Assembly: GCF_000243255.1 (NCBI RefSeq)
Contig: NZ_CM001436.1
Location: 1,214,077 to 1,278,076 of the forward strand
DNA length: 64,000 nucleotides
DNA from: Methanoplanus limicola DSM 2279
GTDB lineage: Archaea; Halobacteriota; Methanomicrobia; Methanomicrobiales; Methanomicrobiaceae
Reading direction: 5' to 3'
The translations under genes and the position numbers were made by a program. Every line of letters begins with the position of its first letter. Position 1 is the stretch's first letter. Positions 34,930 to 44,638 of this stretch are shown here, in pieces. Under the pieces are notes generated by a model. It did no database searches. It was not told where the DNA came from and worked only from the letters and a program-made list of their open reading frames with translations.

Positions 34930-35003
34930 TGGACTCGTCGAGATTCGAACTCGAGACCTCCGCCGTGTGAAGGCGACGTCATGACCAGCTAGACCACGAG
35001 TCC
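34930..35003 (-). tRNA. tRNA-Val (CAC)
   Basis: On the minus strand: acceptor GGACTCG/CGAGTCC, D arm GGTCTAGCTGGTCATGACG, anticodon stem CGCC/GGCG around TTCACAC (anticodon CAC), T arm CTCGAG-TTCGAAT-CTCGA region, discriminator A. No intron and no encoded CCA. It borders the accessory stretch at 31.4-34.9 kb, although no attachment-site duplication is seen. Confidence 0.92.
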
Positions 35004-35222
35004 AGAGAATTAATCTAACACTTAATTTTGCATTTATCTGCATCTAATTGCTTCTGACGGGATTATTCACATATCCTTTTGGAACCGTAAATATCCAGAT
35101 AATATTACCTTTCATAAAATATTAAGGCTTCTCAATCTTCCGCCCCAAAAGAGACAGTTATATGCCGGATAAACTCCGCTCCAGAAAGACCATTTATATA
35201 AAATCCGGATTCAATCCTTATC

Positions 35223-36608
35223 ATGAATTGTGAGCAGAGGACGATAAACAGAAATATAATTCTCCTTGTGGCCTCACTCGGATCATTCCTTACACCCTTT
35301 ATGGGTTCATCAATAAATATTGCCATACCTGAAATCGGAGCAGAATTCCTCTCCGATGCAGTCCTCCTCTCATGGGTGCCAACGGCATATCTCCTGGCAT
35401 CCGCCATAATGATAGTCCCCATGGGAAGGCTTGCGGACATCAGGGGCAGGACAAAAATATTCCTTGCCGGAATTGTGATCTACACCCTCGGCTCCCTTCT
35501 CTCAACCATGGTGCCGTCAATAGAGGTTCTGATAATGTTTAGGGTACTGCAGGGAATAGGCGGCGCCATGATATTCGGGACATCTGTCGCAATAGTCACA
35601 AGTGTATTTCCCGCTAACCTGAGGGGGCGGGCACTTGGCATCAATGTCGCATTTGTATATTCCGGACTTGCAGTAGGTCCTGTAGTCGGCGGGATACTGA
35701 CAGAGTTCTTCGGCTGGAGGAGTATATTTTATGCAAATGTCGCAATAGGCCTCTTCATATTCATAGCCGGACTAAAATACCTGAAGATAAATGAAATTAC
35801 CGAGAAGAAGACCAGATTTGACTACCAGGGGTCCCTGCTATACGCAGTGACAATATTTTTCGTAATGCTGGGTTTTCAGGAGCTTTCAGAACCGCAGGGA
35901 TTACTGCTCATGCTCGCAGGAGTATTTACCGGCGCCTTCTTCTTCATATGGGAGAAGCGAACAGAGCATCCGGTATTCAACATAACCCTCCTCACAGAAA
36001 ACAGGGTATTTGCCCTCTCAAGCCTTGCTGCGTTTATAAACTACAGTGCAACCTTCGCAATCGGATTCCTGCTCTCGATATATCTCCAGATGATAAAGGG
36101 ATTCTCACCACTCAATGCCGGACTTATCCTGATAGCTCAGCCGGTAATGCAGGTAATCCTCTCGCCATCAGCAGGAAAACTCTCCGACAGAATTGAATCA
36201 AGAATCCCTGCTACCGCAGGAATGGCTATGATAACAGCAGGACTCCTGCTCTTCTCATTTTTAACAGATGAAACTCCGGTTATAATAATCATAGCAAATC
36301 TTGCCTTCCTGGGGATTGGTTATGCACTCTTCTCATCCCCGAATACCCATGCTGTCATGAGCAGTGTTAGCGAGAGATATTACGGGGTTGCATCCGGAAT
36401 GCTCGGCACGACAAGACTCTGCGGGATGATGGCATCCATGGGAATATCAATGATGATCTTTGCAATAATCATGCAGGAAATTCCGCTTGCGGAAGTCCCC
36501 CCCGGAATGATAACCGAATCTGTAAACCTTGCATTTATGGTATTTGTAATCCTCTGTGCCATAGGAACGGTTGCGTCCTACATCAGAAACCCGAAAAAAC
36601 CAGATTAA
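35223..36608 (+). CDS. MFS exporter, EmrB/QacA-like (14 helices)
   Basis: A 461-aa drug-exporter-type permease. Motif A is GRLADIRGRTKIFL, the preceding LSWVPTAYLLASAIMIVP is typical of DHA2 proteins, and GLAVGPVVGGILTEFFGWR is motif C. About 14 hydrophobic segments are present. TATA (ATTTATATAAAA) centred near 35197 is 26 nt from the ATG, so the message is leaderless. It is related in type, but not closely in sequence, to the MFS protein at 27437. Confidence 0.89.
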   Translation: MNCEQRTINRNIILLVASLGSFLTPFMGSSINIAIPEIGAEFLSDAVLLSWVPTAYLLASAIMIVPMGRLADIRGRTKIFLAGIVIYTLGSLLSTMVPSIEVLIMFRVLQGIGGAMIFGTSVAIVTSVFPANLRGRALGINVAFVYSGLAVGPVVGGILTEFFGWRSIFYANVAIGLFIFIAGLKYLKINEITEKKTRFDYQGSLLYAVTIFFVMLGFQELSEPQGLLLMLAGVFTGAFFFIWEKRTEHPVFNITLLTENRVFALSSLAAFINYSATFAIGFLLSIYLQMIKGFSPLNAGLILIAQPVMQVILSPSAGKLSDRIESRIPATAGMAMITAGLLLFSFLTDETPVIIIIANLAFLGIGYALFSSPNTHAVMSSVSERYYGVASGMLGTTRLCGMMASMGISMMIFAIIMQEIPLAEVPPGMITESVNLAFMVFVILCAIGTVASYIRNPKKPD

Positions 36609-36735
36609 CATCTGCATAACCATAATCAACAGGGAATAAGGCAACACCGAATAGAGGTTCGAAATTTTTTTCCCGGGAAAATCCCGGCAGTTACATTAAA
36701 TAAATTTAAAATTCAATTTTCAAAAGCTGATTATT

Positions 36736-37617
36736 ATGAAAACCAGACATCTTACCTTAAAAGACGGAAGAACACTTGCATACTGTGAATACGGAGATCC
36801 GGACGGCACACCCGTATTTCATGCACACGGAGGGCCCGGTTCAAGATTCGAGGGCAGTATATTTGATTCTGCTGCAAAGGAGAGGGGATACAGGATAATT
36901 GCAACCGACAGACCGGGAATGGGTGAGTCCACATATCTTGAGGGACGAAAGCTTCTGGACTATCCGAAGGATATTGCAGAACTTGCAGATGCCTTAAAGA
37001 TTGATAAATTCGGAGTGACCGGATGGTCAGGCGGGGGTGCACATACAACAGTCTGCGCCTTTGCAATCCCGGAAAGGCTCTTATTCAACATGAGCTTTGC
37101 AGGCTATACAAATTTTGCAGAGTTGCCGGGTGCAGAGAAGTACCTCAGATCAAAGATGGACCAGACATCTGTCGCACTTTCAAAAAGCCATCCTAAAATG
37201 TTCAGATTCTTCTTTGACATTATGGGCGCCGGTGAAAAGTATATGCCTGAAACATTCTACAAAGCCATGATGAAAGAACTCTGTGAATCAGATAAAGAGA
37301 TCTCAGCAGACCCCGCGTTCAAAGAAATCTTCATGGAGGAGGGAAACGAGGCATTCCGGCAGGGAGGCCGGGGCGTCACCACCGATGCAGCAGTACATTA
37401 TGTGGACTGGGGATTCAGGCTGAAAGAGATAAAATGTAAAGTCCATGTATTCCACGGCACAGAAGACCATCTGGTTCCGTTTGAATACGGAAAGCATCTC
37501 GGGGAAAACATCCCCGAATGCAGACTTCATGTCCTCGAAGGAGAAGGGCATCTCTTCCCGTACAAATACCAGGACCTCATCTTTGACACTGCCGATGAGG
37601 AGACCGGAAAAAGATAA
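36736..37617 (+). CDS. Alpha/beta-fold hydrolase
   Basis: A 293-aa hydrolase. The oxyanion loop is HAHGGPGSRFEG (residues 30-40), the nucleophile elbow GWSGGG near residue 97, the acid HGTEDHLVP near 243, and the catalytic histidine GEGHLFP near 273. HGGPGS is typical of proline iminopeptidase-like and general esterase members, so the substrate is open. There is no signal peptide, so it is cytoplasmic. The promoter region upstream is AT-rich (TTAAATAAATTTAAAA). Confidence 0.88.
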   Translation: MKTRHLTLKDGRTLAYCEYGDPDGTPVFHAHGGPGSRFEGSIFDSAAKERGYRIIATDRPGMGESTYLEGRKLLDYPKDIAELADALKIDKFGVTGWSGGGAHTTVCAFAIPERLLFNMSFAGYTNFAELPGAEKYLRSKMDQTSVALSKSHPKMFRFFFDIMGAGEKYMPETFYKAMMKELCESDKEISADPAFKEIFMEEGNEAFRQGGRGVTTDAAVHYVDWGFRLKEIKCKVHVFHGTEDHLVPFEYGKHLGENIPECRLHVLEGEGHLFPYKYQDLIFDTADEETGKR

Positions 37618-37681
37618 GAGACACTTCAGGACCTGATAACCTGAACAGTCAAAAGAAACCAATATTTATTTTACGGGCCGG

Positions 37682-38644
37682 TCAGTCCCATAGCCCTTTG
37701 TAATCCCTGTACCACAGCGGAACTTCTGAATCAAATCCGTCGTGATCCCAAAACACTCTCCTTACCCTCTCTTCTGACAACTCAGCCTGTTCAGGGGAAC
37801 CAACCTGATGTGAATACCAGCATGACCAGACCAGATCAGGTACAATCATCATGGCTGCATACAGCGAATACTTACCCCAGAATTCGGAAGAGACCTCATC
37901 TCCGTTATAACCATCAATCTGGCCCACGGAAAAGGGAATACTGACAGCACTTGAGAAATACGCAGTTTTTACAAAATCATGCACAGGATCACCCCAGTCA
38001 TACCTGTTAAAATCAATTATACCGCAGAGCTTTTTTTTATCCACAATGAGGTTTCCCGGGTGATAATCATCATGGAGAAATGACTGCCTTTCACATCCCA
38101 TATTGGAGTTACTGGCCCGGATAAACCGGGAGACTTTCTCCATGTCAACAATACCGGATTTTATATTATATTCATCAAAAACAGAGCATTTCCGTTTATA
38201 TTTTGATGAGTACCTCTCATGCCATTCTTCCATATCCTCCGGCGCATCAAGCCTGTGAAGCTTTAACAGTTCCTTTCCGGCATCAAACCCAAGGCTGTAC
38301 TGGTCATCAGAAGAAAGTTCCACAAGGGCATCTTCACAGTCCCTTCCCGGGATATAATCAAGTAGCATGTAACAGAGACTATCGTCATCTGAAACGCCAA
38401 AATAATGCGCCTTTGGAACAAGTTCAGAATATTGCCCGGCCCGCCCAATAACCTCAAACTCAGCTTTTTTTCCGGCCGCAGACTGACCTTTTGGGATCTC
38501 TGCAATCCGGAGGAGATATTTCTGATCACAACTGCCGGACAGGATGTACTTCTTTTCAAAAGAGTAGCCCTTCTCTATCCTTTTCACATCTGTAAAACCG
38601 GTCAGATCAGAAAGATAATCCCTGATTTTACTGAAAGAATCCAT
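37682..38644 (-). CDS. APH-family phosphotransferase
   Basis: A 320-aa kinase-like fold of the aminoglycoside/macrolide phosphotransferase family. The nucleotide-binding lobe has EKGYSFEKKYIL and KYLLRIAE; the catalytic loop is FLHDDYHPGNLIV (H-x-D-x4-N), followed by metal-binding IDFNRYDWGDP. The substrate may be an antibiotic, a sugar, or an amino alcohol such as choline or homoserine. No resistance context is visible, so annotation as a drug-resistance gene is not justified. Confidence 0.85.
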   Translation of the reverse strand: MDSFSKIRDYLSDLTGFTDVKRIEKGYSFEKKYILSGSCDQKYLLRIAEIPKGQSAAGKKAEFEVIGRAGQYSELVPKAHYFGVSDDDSLCYMLLDYIPGRDCEDALVELSSDDQYSLGFDAGKELLKLHRLDAPEDMEEWHERYSSKYKRKCSVFDEYNIKSGIVDMEKVSRFIRASNSNMGCERQSFLHDDYHPGNLIVDKKKLCGIIDFNRYDWGDPVHDFVKTAYFSSAVSIPFSVGQIDGYNGDEVSSEFWGKYSLYAAMMIVPDLVWSCWYSHQVGSPEQAELSEERVRRVFWDHDGFDSEVPLWYRDYKGLWD

Positions 38645-38755
38645 AATATTTCAGACCCCGAATGAACTTAAAAGTCAGAAGTAATAATCAGTACCGGAGA
38701 TATTGCTCCAGGTCCATCAGATTAAAATATTAAGAACAATACCTGAAAAAACGAG

Positions 38756-38826
38756 TGCACCGACCGGGAATTGAACCCGGGCTATTGGCTTGGAAGGCCA
38801 AAGTCATACCACTAGACCATCGGTGC
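38756..38826 (-). tRNA. tRNA-Gly (TCC)
   Basis: On the minus strand: acceptor GCACCGA/TCGGTGC, D arm GGTCTAGTGGTATGACT, anticodon stem TTGGC/GCCAA around CTTCCAA (anticodon TCC), T arm CCGGG-TTCAATT-CCCGG, discriminator A. No intron and no encoded CCA. Confidence 0.93.
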
Positions 38827-38991
38827 AGGACACATAGTCGTGCTATATTAGATTAACACTGATCCTTATTAAGAATAGTGATTTTGATCTAAGGTCAGAC
38901 TTCCTCCTGCCATCATATGGCCCCTTACAGGAAAAACCGGCATTGCCCTGATAAAAAAATGTGAAAAGAAAAATAAAATTTTAAAGAGGTG

Positions 38992-39879
38992 TTAATAACC
39001 CCTTAATTCACTCTGAATTTTCTCAAGGGCCGCAATTCTCTTCTCAAGAGGAGGATGCGTTGCAAGAAGCTCAGTAATGCTCTTACCTGAAATTGCCGGA
39101 ATGATATAGAATGCATTTGCACCCTCAATCTCCTGCTTCTTCTTCGGATTTACGTACTCCATCTTCCCGCTGATCTTCTTTAAAGCAGAAATTAAAGCTT
39201 CAGGCCTGCCTGTGATCATGGCAGCACCACGGTCAGCCGCAAACTCACGATATCTTGAGAGCATAAGCATCAGGAGAGTTGCCGCAATCCATACGACAAT
39301 TGAAACAATCCAGATGATAATCCATGCACCATTGTTCTCCCTTCCGTCAAAGAGATTCATGAAGAGTGCATTCTGCATAATCATGGACGCAAGCATTGCA
39401 ATAAAGCTCGCAACAGTCATCGTGAGAATATCCCTGTTCTTCACATGCGAAAGTTCGTGTGCAAGAACAGCCTCAAGCTCTTCCTTATTCAGCGTACTGA
39501 CGATAGAGTCAGTCACAGCAACGACTGCATGGTTAGGGCTTCTTCCGGTTGCGAAAGCATTAGGAACAGGTGAAGGCATAACAGCAATCCTTGGCTTTGG
39601 CAGATTTGCCTCTGCACAGAGCTTTTCTATCATTGCATGGAGTTCAGGTTCTTCATCCTCGGCAACGATTCTTGATCTTGTGGTCGCAAGAACCAGCCTG
39701 TCAGAGAAGAAATACTGACCAAAGGCGAACAGAAATGCTATACCCACAAGCATATAGAAATATCCGGGGAAAAAGAAATTGAGGACTCCGATAAATACGA
39801 GATAAACCGCAAGGAGTAGTGCCCAGGTAACAAATACCCTGGCAGTAAGACCCCAGTCTCTCTTCCATTTTGTGATCAT
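38992..39879 (-). CDS. htpX: Membrane zinc protease HtpX
   Basis: M48 metalloprotease involved in membrane protein quality control (295 aa). Two hydrophobic segments precede the active site (residues 15-55). The zinc motif is VLAHELSHVKNRD, two further helices follow (150-205), and the third ligand is in REFAADRGAAMI. The PSPVPNAFATGR stretch before it is characteristic of HtpX. A TATA-like ATTTTTATCC lies about 28 nt before the ATG. Confidence 0.93.
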   Translation of the reverse strand: MITKWKRDWGLTARVFVTWALLLAVYLVFIGVLNFFFPGYFYMLVGIAFLFAFGQYFFSDRLVLATTRSRIVAEDEEPELHAMIEKLCAEANLPKPRIAVMPSPVPNAFATGRSPNHAVVAVTDSIVSTLNKEELEAVLAHELSHVKNRDILTMTVASFIAMLASMIMQNALFMNLFDGRENNGAWIIIWIVSIVVWIAATLLMLMLSRYREFAADRGAAMITGRPEALISALKKISGKMEYVNPKKKQEIEGANAFYIIPAISGKSITELLATHPPLEKRIAALEKIQSELRGY

Positions 39880-39986
39880 TAACTCATATAATACGCATCA
39901 TAGGGATAAAAATATCGCGCATCCGGAAAGTTTCACAGTATAACTTTCCGGTTACACGGAAATTTTTAAAGACCTGTATAATAGAG

Positions 39987-40784
39987 ATGAAAACAAAAGT
40001 GTATGAGAGTGAAAATAAGATGAAACTCGATGAAGTTGCTATATCAAGGGCTATAGTCTCAGAACAGAGCAAAGTCATGCTTGACTATTATGACCTTGAC
40101 TGCGCCATAGTCGGAGCAGGACCGTCAGGGCTCACCTGCGCTGCAATGCTTGGAGAAGAAGGCCTTAAAGTAGGGGTAATCGAGAAGAAACTCTCTGTCG
40201 GCGGGGGTATGTGGGGCGGAGGAATGACATTTCCAAGAATTGTCGTCCAGGAAGAGGCACGCCGCCTTCTCGACCACTTTGGGATAAAATACAGGGAATA
40301 TGAATCAGGCTATTTCGTCTCATCGTCCGTAGAGGCTGTCGCAAAGATAACATCAGCCGCATGTGACGCCGGCGCAGAATTCTTCAACCTGACCTATGTC
40401 GAAGATGTTGTGATAAAGGGCGATAACAGGATAAGCGGACTTGTAATCAACCAGACACCCATCCAGATGACCGGACTGCATATAGACCCCCTCACACTCG
40501 CCACAAAGGTAACAATAGACGCAACCGGACATGACTCGGTGGTTGCACACCTTGTAAGAGATAAAGGCGGCAGCGTAGAGATAAAGGGTGAAGGCTTCAT
40601 GTGGGCCGACCGTGCAGAATCCAACATCCTCAGTCATACAAAAGAGATCTTCCCCGGACTCATCGTAACCGGAATGGCGGCAAACGCAGTCGGAGGAGAG
40701 ACAAGAATGGGGCCGGTATTTGGCGGAATGCTACTTTCCGGAGAGAAAGCCGCGAAACTTGCAAAATCAGCGCTGAAAAAATAA
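39987..40784 (+). CDS. thi4: Sulfide-dependent thiazole synthase (Thi4-like)
   Basis: Makes the thiazole phosphate precursor of thiamine from NAD and glycine. FAD/NAD loop DCAIVGAGPSGLTCAAML is at residues 31-48, followed by VIEKKLSVGGGMWGGGM. The yeast suicide cysteine is replaced by histidine in GLHIDPLT, which in methanogen homologues means that sulfide is taken from solution and the enzyme turns over repeatedly. The start is either ATG 39987 or ATG 40020. A TATA-like ATTTTTAAAG at 39961-39970 would start transcription just after 39987, favouring 40020. Confidence 0.92.
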   Translation: MKTKVYESENKMKLDEVAISRAIVSEQSKVMLDYYDLDCAIVGAGPSGLTCAAMLGEEGLKVGVIEKKLSVGGGMWGGGMTFPRIVVQEEARRLLDHFGIKYREYESGYFVSSSVEAVAKITSAACDAGAEFFNLTYVEDVVIKGDNRISGLVINQTPIQMTGLHIDPLTLATKVTIDATGHDSVVAHLVRDKGGSVEIKGEGFMWADRAESNILSHTKEIFPGLIVTGMAANAVGGETRMGPVFGGMLLSGEKAAKLAKSALKK

Positions 40785-40901
40785 GAGAGAAATCAAAATT
40801 TCTGAAACCTTTTTTTTTACCCGGAATAATCCAAAAAGCCTTTAGAGAATTCCGGTGACAAATAATAAATTTTTATTGTAATATCCGTGAATAAAGATAT
40901 T

Positions 40902-41558
40902 ATGACTGAAGAAGATGCCCCTGCAGACGCACTCAGGGAAGCCGCATATGGTATCTTTGAGATAATCCTGAATAAAGAGCTTAAGAGAAGAGGGAGTTAT
41001 CTCTTTGACAGGGTCGAAAACGGAGAGGATTTTTCAGAGGACTTCAGGGAGATATTCTCAGATTTTTCAGCAGACTATCCAGACCTTGCCGGAGCGTTGA
41101 ATAATGACCCGGCAGTTATAGACGGCATATACACAAAGATCTGCGAAGGTGAAGGGGTTCTTCCGACAAAGACAGAATTAATGTACTGGATAGTACAGGA
41201 CAGGACAGGATACATACCCGCACCTGACGAAGACGAGAAGGCCGGAAAATGGCTCATATTCCTGGATAAAGATGAAACAGACGAAATGTGGGTGAAAATA
41301 CGCAACGCAACATTAAAAGGTCTTCTTGGATTCTCAGCAAAGGTCAGCACAGCAAAGGAGAACCCGGATTCACGGGACGAACGGTTCGTGATATATGTCT
41401 ATACACATGACTGGAGCAATGAAGAAGAGGTCATGAATATCCGGGAAGAACTGAAAAAACTTGGTGTAGAACAGCGCATTGGCTATAAAAGAAATATTGA
41501 AACATACCACGGCGAGTACAGCACTCCCGGGAAAAAAGTCACTTATTACAGCATTTAA
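40902..41558 (+). CDS. DUF1917-like protein
   Basis: A 218-aa protein. The C-terminal half (GKWLIFLDKDETDEMWVKIR, LLGFSAKVST, FVIYVYTHDWSNEEEV and GYKRNIETYHGEY) matches the Bles03/DUF1917 family, a fold sometimes described as phosphothreonine-lyase-like. The N-terminal 100 residues are helical and acidic and not recognised. Start ATG 40902 is about 30 nt after AATAAATTTTTAT and would be leaderless; GTG 40887 is the alternative. The function is unknown. Confidence 0.7.
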   Translation: MTEEDAPADALREAAYGIFEIILNKELKRRGSYLFDRVENGEDFSEDFREIFSDFSADYPDLAGALNNDPAVIDGIYTKICEGEGVLPTKTELMYWIVQDRTGYIPAPDEDEKAGKWLIFLDKDETDEMWVKIRNATLKGLLGFSAKVSTAKENPDSRDERFVIYVYTHDWSNEEEVMNIREELKKLGVEQRIGYKRNIETYHGEYSTPGKKVTYYSI

Positions 41559-41628
41559 CCGGAATTCCAGCACAAAATATTCAGTTTTTTCTGAATATTA
41601 AAGCGTGCATAAAGCACGAAAAGAAATA

Positions 41629-41775
41629 TTATCCTTTTCTTTCCTTTGATTTTGGTCTTAACTGAGACGAACCGCATTTGCGGCACTTGCTTGCGCGTAT
41701 AGCGTTCCTAGCATTGCATGACATGCAAATTTTAACATTGAGGTTTCTTGCTTCTGCCTCTGCGAATCTTGCCAT
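41629..41775 (-). CDS. rpl40e: Ribosomal protein L40e
   Basis: A 48-aa zinc-binding protein of the large ribosomal subunit: [20 protein letters not shown], then [20 protein letters not shown]. The C-x2-C and C-x2-C pairs bind zinc. The start is ATG 41775 with GGGGT upstream; the frame is open to 41844, but the extra part contains a TATA box (CGTATATAG) and is noncoding. It lies downstream of the XTP diphosphatase gene on the same strand. Confidence 0.93.
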   Translation of the reverse strand: MARFAEAEARNLNVKICMSCNARNAIRASKCRKCGSSQLRPKSKERKG

Positions 41776-41853
41776 TTTGTAATACCCCTGAATATCAGTT
41801 CTATATACGTTGATGTCTGCAATATTAACATTTTGGATTATCACCCGTCAGGA

Positions 41854-42414
41854 TCAGAAACCATATTCATACCTGAACCACTCAGAAAAAGCGAGAAGCG
41901 CCAGTCCCCTGTGAGAGATCTCCGACTTCTCCTCAAGCGGAATCTCAGCAAAAGTCCGGCCATCAACTTCAAATATCGGGTCATAGCCAAATCCGTCCTC
42001 ACCCCTGCTGCATTCGGTAATTACTCCGTCAACACGCCCTCTAAAGAGCCTCTCAACATCCCCGTCCTTATAGGCAATGGCAGTCTCAAAATATGCACTT
42101 CTCTCAGATATACCGTCAAGAAGTTTAAGAACCCCCTCCATTCCGATCGTATCAAGAACATATGCAGCATATGCACCCGGAAAACCGTTCAGGGCAGAAA
42201 TATAAAACCCGGTATCATCTACAATAACAGGTCCGCCCACCGCCTCATAAGCAGCCTCTGCCTTCAGGGCCGCAATCTTCCCGACATCATTGTCTCTGTA
42301 CTCCGGAAGATCAAGTTTTACATGGGCAACATGCACCTGATCCCCGAAGAATGCTGCAACTTCCCTTGCCTTACCCGGATTTCCGGTGACCACCGTCAGA
42401 TCAGCCTCAGTCAT
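41854..42414 (-). CDS. XTP/dITP diphosphatase (RdgB/HAM1 family)
   Basis: Hydrolyses non-canonical purine NTPs such as XTP and dITP to monophosphates, cleaning the nucleotide pool. The 186 aa include the N-terminal VVTGNPGKAREVAAFF, PVIVDDTGFYISALNGFPGAY, ECSRGEDGFGYDPIFEV and EKSEISHRGLAL, all conserved substrate or metal contacts in the family. It is upstream of L40e on the same strand with 78 nt between them. Confidence 0.93.
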   Translation of the reverse strand: MTEADLTVVTGNPGKAREVAAFFGDQVHVAHVKLDLPEYRDNDVGKIAALKAEAAYEAVGGPVIVDDTGFYISALNGFPGAYAAYVLDTIGMEGVLKLLDGISERSAYFETAIAYKDGDVERLFRGRVDGVITECSRGEDGFGYDPIFEVDGRTFAEIPLEEKSEISHRGLALLAFSEWFRYEYGF

Positions 42415-42520
42415 AATAACAGTAATTATTCAGTCTGAGTTATATTAGAGATACCCCTGCAGAATATCAGGTCAGAAAGAAGAGAGCAGGGAGAGGATGA
42501 GCAAAAAAATAACTCATAAC

Positions 42521-43114
42521 CTACCCTGACCACTTTTCCGCGAGATAAACGAGATATCCGTCATCCAGAGAATCTTTTAACAGACCATATAGCACCTGGT
42601 CATAAAAGCCACCGCGTGCATGCCAGTAATTCTTTCTGCGCCCCTCAAATACAAAACCGCACCTCTCCATGATCTTCCATGAACGAAAATTCTCATAGAC
42701 AGTGTCCCCGTTTAAGCGGTAAGCGCCGGCATATCTAAACGCATAATAAACCAGAAATTCACATGCCTCAGTGCCAAAACCCAGTCCCTGAAAGCCCTCG
42801 TCAATCTGGTACCCTATGAGATATGCACCCGGACTGAAGTCCACCGGAAGAATGGCACACTGTCCGGCAAATTCACCACTCTCCTTTGAACGGACTGTGA
42901 AAACCGGAGATTCAGGCACCCTGCCGTCAGAAAGGCTCAGAATTACTGATTCAATCAGGGGCGTAAAATAAGACTCTGTCACCTCATAACTGTTCGGACC
43001 AAAAAAAAGCCACCTGCATACCGACTCCTTTTCAAGCATCCGGCATATATCTCCGAGATCCTCAATAGCAATATATGAGACTGCTATCCTCTCACCAGAC
43101 CATTCCTTCTTCAT
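42521..43114 (-). CDS. GNAT acetyltransferase, RimJ/RimL type
   Basis: A 197-aa acetyl-CoA-dependent N-acetyltransferase. Acetyl-CoA-binding motif A is seen in YQIDEGFQGLGFGTEACEFL (Q-x2-G-x-G), followed by LNGDTVYENFRSWKIMERCGF, as in the RimJ/RimL group. The substrate, whether a protein N-terminus or a small molecule, is unknown. It stands alone between XTPase and an amino-acid permease, all on the minus strand. Confidence 0.87.
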   Translation of the reverse strand: MKKEWSGERIAVSYIAIEDLGDICRMLEKESVCRWLFFGPNSYEVTESYFTPLIESVILSLSDGRVPESPVFTVRSKESGEFAGQCAILPVDFSPGAYLIGYQIDEGFQGLGFGTEACEFLVYYAFRYAGAYRLNGDTVYENFRSWKIMERCGFVFEGRRKNYWHARGGFYDQVLYGLLKDSLDDGYLVYLAEKWSG

Positions 43115-43190
43115 ATCTCCGACTCCGGATAACCATTCAACAGTTAATAGTCAGAAAGGATAAAAATTACGGAGAAGGGAGAGATCCCGG

Positions 43191-44474
43191 TCACTCCACC
43201 CCGAAATATTTCGCACCCGCAAACGCACAAGCGGTGAGAAAAACCCCGGTTAAAAGGATGATGAAGTCCATCTGGAAGAGGAAAAAAAGGCACGCCGCAA
43301 TACCCATAACAGGCATAAGGGGAAGTCTGCCAAAACTCAGAGGTACCTTAAAAGGTCTCCTTTTCTCCGGCATACTGAATCTTAATACAATAACTGAGGC
43401 ATTGATGGCCGTAAATGTGAAATAAAGCGTAAAATTTGTAACAGAAGCAACATCCCTTATATTTCCGAATGACAGAAACAGAAGAGAGAGCGTCCCCGAT
43501 ACAAAAACAGCATAAGCAGGAGTCCTCGTCCTCTTATGCACGCGGGCAAGAAAACCCGGCAGGCGTCCTTCTTTCGCCATCCCGTAGATAATCCTCGATG
43601 ATGAGAGAAGCATCAGAAGGACGGTATTTGCGGTTGCGAAAAGGGCAATGAGAGTAAAGACCTGATGGCCGCCGTCAAACACCTCACCGGCTATCATGGC
43701 AAAGGGGTTCTCTGAACCGGCAACTGCCTCCCAGCCGGAGATGCTCACAACCGTGACTGAGACAAGAACATAGAGCAGAATTGTCACAGAGAGCGCAATA
43801 ATAAGACCTAAGGGTATAGTCCTCTCAGGGTCCTTCGTCTCCTCCGATAATTTAACAATCTCCTCAAAACCCTGGTACGCAAAAAATATCAGCGCCGCCG
43901 CCTGAAAGACACCGGCCATTCCAAGCGGCATATAGAAATAATCAACAGAACCGATATAGGGCAGACCTATCAGTATAATCCCGACAAGGCCGCCTGCCTC
44001 AATGAGAGTAAATACAATTGCAACCATGGCAGACTGCCTTATCCCGGCAAAGAGAAGCAGGGATAGAAGCAGAAGCAGAACAGATGAGATAAGGAGAACA
44101 GGCAGGTCAAAAATACCACGGAAATACCCGGAAAAACCAAGTGCAACGGTTGACGCACCGATAATTCCGGAGAGAATGACCATAATTCCGGTCATAAATG
44201 CAAGATTGCTGCCGAAAGAATGCTTAGTATATTCATATTCCGCACTTGCCCGCGGAAACATTGACGACAGTTCCATATATGAAAATCCGGTAAACGAGGC
44301 AATCAGGGCAGAGAATACAAAAGAGAGCCATAGTGCATTTCCGGCAGTAGCCGCCGCCTCACCGATAAGGGCATAAATACCTGCTCCAAGAATTACCCCG
44401 ATTCCGGAAAGGACAACCTCCGGCAGTGAAAGTGTCCTCATAAGCTTCGTATCCCTCCTGCCATCACCTGTCAT
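43191..44474 (-). CDS. APC-family amino-acid permease
   Basis: A 427-aa permease with 12 hydrophobic helices. The unwound substrate-binding part of helix 1 is GIGVILGAGIYALIG, and helix 6 shows FFAYQGFEEIVKLSEE, both typical of the APC superfamily (cationic amino-acid and Glu/GABA type). Uptake or exchange of an amino acid is expected; the specific substrate is not deducible. Short C-terminal tail. Confidence 0.89.
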   Translation of the reverse strand: MTGDGRRDTKLMRTLSLPEVVLSGIGVILGAGIYALIGEAAATAGNALWLSFVFSALIASFTGFSYMELSSMFPRASAEYEYTKHSFGSNLAFMTGIMVILSGIIGASTVALGFSGYFRGIFDLPVLLISSVLLLLLSLLLFAGIRQSAMVAIVFTLIEAGGLVGIILIGLPYIGSVDYFYMPLGMAGVFQAAALIFFAYQGFEEIVKLSEETKDPERTIPLGLIIALSVTILLYVLVSVTVVSISGWEAVAGSENPFAMIAGEVFDGGHQVFTLIALFATANTVLLMLLSSSRIIYGMAKEGRLPGFLARVHKRTRTPAYAVFVSGTLSLLFLSFGNIRDVASVTNFTLYFTFTAINASVIVLRFSMPEKRRPFKVPLSFGRLPLMPVMGIAACLFFLFQMDFIILLTGVFLTACAFAGAKYFGVE

Positions 44475-44638
44475 TTTAAAGAATCCACGCGTTAAAGATG
44501 ATATAACCTTCCAGAGTTAAAAAATAGCGTGAAGCAGAGCAATGCCGGAAAAATAACGGACAAAAAATTCTTATTTTCAGCAGAACGAGATTTGGGTTTT
44601 CCGCTCAGGATGACTGCACATAACTGAACAGCGCAAAA

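Noticed and set aside
37682-38644. Antibiotic resistance gene (aminoglycoside phosphotransferase)
   Set aside because: Only the general APH fold is supported; the family includes many metabolic kinases and the context gives no resistance link.
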